DNA of 35,989 bases from Eubacteriales bacterium (lineage in GTDB: Bacteria; Bacillota; Clostridia; Oscillospirales; Butyricicoccaceae), in contig JAUNIY010000011.1 in assembly GCA_030523305.1 (NCBI GenBank), forward strand, positions 1 to 35,989, in the 5' to 3' direction. The position numbers and the translations under genes are program-made. Below, in pieces: positions 32,906 to 35,989 of the stretch; position 1 is the stretch's first letter, and every line of letters starts with the position of its first letter. The notes under the pieces are model-generated. The model was given only the letters and a program-made list of their open reading frames with translations. It had not been told where the DNA came from and made no database searches.

Positions 32906-33837
32906 GAACGGGAGCCTCCTTTTTGCGACCAGCCAAACCGGCGGCAAATCATCGGCCATTGTTTTTTCAGATATGGGCCGGAAATCGCAAGGATAACGAT
33001 GATAGAGGAAACCAGCTTGAGCATAAAGGCCGGCATATTGAAGCGCAACGCAATCGTGTAAACCAGTCGGAACACAAAGGACCCGATGACAACGCCTACC
33101 GCACGGCGGAAGATACCGCCTTTGCCGAGAAAGGTCCCGCCGATGAGCAGGGAGGCAAGGGCAATGGTTACCATACCAGTTCCGATGTTGATGTCCGCAG
33201 ACTTTTGCGATTGTGCCAGCAGGCAGCCGGATAGGCCGGTAAAGGCATTTGCCACACACAGGCCGACTGTTGTTGTGAAAATCGGATTGATGGAAGACGA
33301 GCGCACCATATCCGGATTGTTGCCGGTCGCACGAATGGCAAGCCCCAGGCGGGTATTGAGAAATGTGGTCAGAAACAGGACGACGGCGACCACCGCCAAC
33401 AAGGCAATGATGAGGGTTTGCTTACCCTGTAACGGCGTGCCCTTCAGCATATCGCGCATGAAGGAATAGACGGTGTCTGTCCGGTTGAGATTGAGAAGCG
33501 ATGCGCCGCCCATCACGCCGATGTTGACAGAATATAGTCCGGTATTGACGATGATACCGGCAAGCAGGCTGTCGATACCCATGCGGGTCTGCAACACAGC
33601 GGTAATGAAGCCGGACAGGATACCGGCAGCCATCGCGGCCGGTATGGATAGGAATGGATGCCCGGCAATGGCAACAGTCGCGCCAACGGTTGCGCCCAGT
33701 GTAAAGCAGCCGTCTGTAGAAAGATCGCAGACATTCAGCATGGAGTAGCTGAGGAACAGCGCGAGTACTGTCAGGGAACAGATCAGGCCAAGCTCCAATG
33801 CAGTCTCTCCCAAAGACAGCGCGGTTGAAAGCGACAA
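32899..33837 (-). CDS. trpY: ABC transporter permease, tryptophan-type (TrpY)
   Basis: The start is TTG at 33837, well spaced after AAGGAGG. The 312 residues form 8-9 membrane segments and resemble the branched-chain-amino-acid/ribose class of permeases (YSMLNVCDLSTDGCFTLGA, AGIIVNTGLYSVNIGVMGG, RLGLAIRATGNNPDMVRSSSINP with the coupling-helix-like region). It forms the channel for the lipoprotein's ligand. It ends inside the ATPase gene, so the two are translated together. Confidence 0.88.
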   Translation of the reverse strand: MSLSTALSLGETALELGLICSLTVLALFLSYSMLNVCDLSTDGCFTLGATVGATVAIAGHPFLSIPAAMAAGILSGFITAVLQTRMGIDSLLAGIIVNTGLYSVNIGVMGGASLLNLNRTDTVYSFMRDMLKGTPLQGKQTLIIALLAVVAVVLFLTTFLNTRLGLAIRATGNNPDMVRSSSINPIFTTTVGLCVANAFTGLSGCLLAQSQKSADINIGTGMVTIALASLLIGGTFLGKGGIFRRAVGVVIGSFVFRLVYTIALRFNMPAFMLKLVSSIIVILAISGPYLKKQWPMICRRFGWSQKGGSRSC

Positions 33838-33917
33838 AGTGATTTCCTCCTTTTTGATGGTTTTGTGTGTTGACAGAGCCGGAAGAAACGCCCTTCCGGC
33901 TCGTCAAACAAGTTACA

Positions 33918-34997
33918 TTATTTTTCCAGATCGCTGAATTCTTCGGCTGTAGTGATTTCCTTGACCTGGGTGCAAAGCGGCTCAAATGCGGCTTTAATTG
34001 TTTCAATATCCAGTCCTAACGCTTCGCAGGTTTCAGTATTCACGGTTGCCGTTCCGTTGTCAAAGGTCTGAACCGGAACTTCAGCCGGGTCTAGGTTGTT
34101 CAGCAGAATATCCGCTACCATATTGGCGGTTTCTACACCCAGATTTGCATAATCTACGCCGTAACCGACAAATGCGCCGTTCAGGGCAAACGAATCCGCA
34201 CCGGTGTAGTGGGGGATTTTGGCGTCGATAAATGTCTCATAAATGCCCAGTTCAGCGGTCATGATGGTGTTGTCTGTCGGGGTAAATACGGCGTCCACAC
34301 CGTCTGCAACCAGCGCATCAGCAGCTAGAGCAACTTCGTCGTTGGTGGTACCGGTACGCTCGACATATTCGATGTTGTTCTCTTCCAAAAATTCCTTTGC
34401 GCTTTCGATAGCCGTCGTAGACGAGTCCTGACCCTGGTCATACAGCAGGCCAATCTTCTTGACATCCGGATTTGCGGCAAGGATCAGATTCATGATGGAA
34501 TCCGTATCCAGAAAATCCGATGTGCCAGTCAGGTTGGTGCCAGGCGCTTCCAGGGACTCCACCAGCTCGGTACCGACCGGATCGGTAACGGCGGAAAAGA
34601 CAACCGGAATTCCATTGTCTTCGGTCGCGGACTGCATGGCGGTGGCAACCGGCGTTGCAACACCCACCATAAGATCGACGTCATCCGCGATGAAATTGGA
34701 AATAATTTGGTTCATTACGTTTGCATCAGCATTGCAGTTGTCATAGGATATTTCGAAGGTAACGTTGTTTTCCTTGCCCAGCGTTTCCAGCTGTGTTTCC
34801 AGATTGTCTACGATCTGGTTTAACGAAGCGTCGTCCACATAGTTGCAGATGCCGACGGTATAGGTCGTCGTGCTGTCAGAGCCTGCGGCGCTGCCGGAAG
34901 TAGATGTGCTGCTGTTTCCACAGGCGGTCAGAGATGCCAGCATTGTCATAGCAACCGCTGCCGCAGTCAGCTTGGTTAGAATACGATTGATTTTCAT
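33918..34997 (-). CDS. trpX: ABC transporter substrate-binding lipoprotein, tryptophan-type (TrpX)
   Basis: The start ATG at 34997 follows GGAGG. The 359 residues begin with a lipoprotein signal peptide whose lipobox is LTAC (Cys near residue 26), then a Ser/Thr linker and a periplasmic-binding fold of the ABC_sub_bind family: VGICNYVDDASLNQIVDN, GVATPVATAMQ, FSAVTDPVGTELV, IGLLYDQGQDSS, FTPTDNTI and YTGADSFALNGAFVGYGVDY. Such proteins occur as TrpX in Trp-regulated operons. The protein sits on the outer face and hands the ligand to the permease. The Trp T-box supports tryptophan or a precursor as ligand. Confidence 0.9.
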   Translation of the reverse strand: MKINRILTKLTAAAVAMTMLASLTACGNSSTSTSGSAAGSDSTTTYTVGICNYVDDASLNQIVDNLETQLETLGKENNVTFEISYDNCNADANVMNQIISNFIADDVDLMVGVATPVATAMQSATEDNGIPVVFSAVTDPVGTELVESLEAPGTNLTGTSDFLDTDSIMNLILAANPDVKKIGLLYDQGQDSSTTAIESAKEFLEENNIEYVERTGTTNDEVALAADALVADGVDAVFTPTDNTIMTAELGIYETFIDAKIPHYTGADSFALNGAFVGYGVDYANLGVETANMVADILLNNLDPAEVPVQTFDNGTATVNTETCEALGLDIETIKAAFEPLCTQVKEITTAEEFSDLEK

Positions 34998-35053
34998 AGG
35001 TTTTTCCTCCCAAAAGTGTAATAGATTGTTTGGGCATGATAAAAGTGGCAAAT

Positions 35054-35328
35054 AAAAAAGCTCCTTATCCCTAACCATGGGACAAGAGCTTAAAAATCCT
35101 GCGATACCACCCAAATTGACGTAAAACGTCCACTCGCTTTCCGCGCTACCACGCGTACCCGATGGATAACGGGTTGGGATCCCGTCGGCGTCTACTTGGT
35201 TTCCCGTTCAAGCCGCCCTCTGGAGTCCATTCGTACAGCCGCTCACCGCTTTGATTCCACCATCCAAAGCTCTCTAAAGGCTCGCCGCGCTGGCTACTAC
35301 TCTCCCTCACAGGTTTTTCATTGAAACT
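35054..35328 (-). ncRNA. T-box riboswitch with Trp (UGG) specifier, upstream of trpXYZ
   Basis: On the minus strand the T-box core TTTGGGTGGTATCGCAGG is at about 35098-35115. Stem I has AGTA (in GGGAGAGTAG) opposite the specifier strand TACGAATGGACTCC. The lower helix GGAG/CTCC places TGG followed by A in the reading register (complement of 35227-35229), so the codon is Trp. The terminator AAGCTCTTGTCCC / GGGATAAGGAGCTT with TTTTTT occupies 35054-35092, and the antiterminator uses the T-box core. Uncharged tRNA-Trp should turn on the transporter. The rest of the leader, 35120-35220, has GC-rich stems II/III. Confidence 0.92.
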
Positions 35329-35334
35329 AAAGTT

Positions 35335-35363
35335 ATTATATGCGCTCCCTGTTTTTTTGTCAA
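35335..35363 (-). promoter_or_regulatory. promoter of the trpXYZ T-box transcript
   Basis: TTGACA (35358-35363) and TATAAT (35335-35340) on the minus strand with a 17-base spacer, both perfect. The stretch 35364-35467 between this and the rightward promoter shows nothing else recognisable. Confidence 0.92.
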
Positions 35364-35467
35364 GACTCTTTCTCATTTTTACGGAAGCGCGTGGTCGGAC
35401 GATGTGAGAAACACGATAGGCTGCTGTATTTTTACAAATTATTTATTATATTTTCGTGAGGCTCCGT

Positions 35468-35497
35468 TTGCTTTTGTGCGGTATCGTGTGGTATAAT
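35468..35497 (+). promoter_or_regulatory. promoter of the CmpB-family gene
   Basis: TTGCTT (35468-35473), an 18-base spacer ending in TGG, and TATAAT (35492-35497). The TGG makes an extended -10 element. Confidence 0.75.
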
Positions 35498-35524
35498 ACA
35501 ATTCATTATAGGGGGTTTTACTTT

Positions 35525-35989
35525 ATGTGGATAAGCCGGTATGTTATGATCTTTTTGATCTACAGTTGTATGGGCTGGATCTTTGAGACGATCTATTGCA
35601 CAATCGTCACACATCGGTGGGCGAACCGAGGCTTTCTATACGGCCCGGTGTGCCCAATCTACGGCTGTGGCGCTGTTGCCATTACCATATTGGTACAGAG
35701 GATGGAACAACCGGATATGGGCGGTATCGCGTGGTGGCAGATCTATTTGTTATCTGTTGTTGGCAGTGCGGTGCTGGAATTTGTCACTTCGCTTGTACTG
35801 GAAAAATTATTCCATGCGTCGTGGTGGGATTATAGCCATTTGCCGTTCAATATTCAGGGAAGGGTGTGTCTGCGAAACTCCCTCCTGTTTGGCGTAGCAG
35901 GGCTGGTGATTGTCTATCTCATCCTTCCTGTTGTTAATATGTGGGTTTCACCGGTACCGGACATTGTGGTAGAAGGGATTTCCCTGGCA
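35525..35989 (+). CDS. CmpB-family (putative ABC transporter type IV) membrane protein, partial
   Basis: ATG at 35525 follows AGGGGG; the frame is open to the window edge, so the C-terminus is missing. The 155 visible residues contain four to five membrane segments. The N-terminal MIFLIYSCMGWIFETIYC, the RGFLYGPVCPIYGCGAV motif and GRVCLRNSLLFGVAGL near residue 118 are typical of the ABC_trans_CmpB family (PF06541). The function of this family is not established despite its name, and no ATPase is visible nearby. Confidence 0.85.
   Translation, partial: MWISRYVMIFLIYSCMGWIFETIYCTIVTHRWANRGFLYGPVCPIYGCGAVAITILVQRMEQPDMGGIAWWQIYLLSVVGSAVLEFVTSLVLEKLFHASWWDYSHLPFNIQGRVCLRNSLLFGVAGLVIVYLILPVVNMWVSPVPDIVVEGISLA

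Noticed and set aside
35146..35376. A 76-codon minus-strand frame (MRKSLDKKTGSAY).
   Set aside because: It lies entirely within the Trp T-box leader, whose RNA features are complete. The peptide has no binding site.

Overview
The window looks like the chromosome of a low-to-mid GC Gram-positive anaerobe of the class Clostridia, probably an Oscillospirales / Butyricicoccus-like gut bacterium. That placement is inference. It rests on strong AGGAGG ribosome binding sites, two T-box riboswitches, SLH-domain surface proteins with CsaB, a purine operon with a PurO-type cyclohydrolase, and canonical TTGACA-17-TATAAT promoters. Start codons are often TTG or GTG. No prophage, insertion sequence, CRISPR array, rRNA or tRNA was seen.

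Layout. (1) 1-1753: an AraC-family regulator cut by the left edge, whose C-terminal tail resembles the start of a GH39-type domain, and a gene of unknown function. (2) 1872-14235: a cell-envelope block. It holds an SLH-anchored GH26-like glycosidase, an LtaS-type sulfatase-fold polymer synthase, a CsaB pyruvyltransferase fused to half a GT-B domain, a MurJ-type flippase, an O-antigen-ligase-like protein fused to a GT4 glycosyltransferase, two DUF4330-like membrane proteins and another GT4 enzyme. SLH domains bind pyruvylated secondary cell-wall polymer, so the block reads as making, exporting, modifying and using that polymer. (3) 14419-22949: a purine operon, purE-C-F-M-N-purO-AICAR transformylase-purD plus a possible YbjN-like gene. 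It is preceded by a leader with a clear promoter, a 33-codon upstream frame, nested inverted repeats and a strong terminator before purE. (4) 23084-26208: an ECF sigma factor with an overlapping DUF4179 probable anti-sigma partner, and a convergent NCS2 purine permease. (5) 26381-29659: a copper operon with two CsoR-type operators, csoR, a membrane-anchored HMA protein, and a CopA ATPase whose frame runs through an A7 tract into a C-terminal CopZ-like domain that has its own ribosome binding site. (6) 29712-32041 (minus): aspS and a small gene under a T-box whose specifier reads AAC (Asn), overlapping GAA (Glu), rather than an Asp codon. (7) 32054-35363 (minus): a trpXYZ-type ABC transporter under a T-box with a UGG (Trp) specifier. 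(8) 35525 to the end: a CmpB-family membrane protein cut by the right edge.

The most interesting points are the Asn/Glu specifier on the aspS T-box, the A7 junction between copA and copZ, the unrecognised purE leader, the tandem CsoR sites, and the domain fusions in the envelope block. All family names come from reading translated sequence; no database search was possible.
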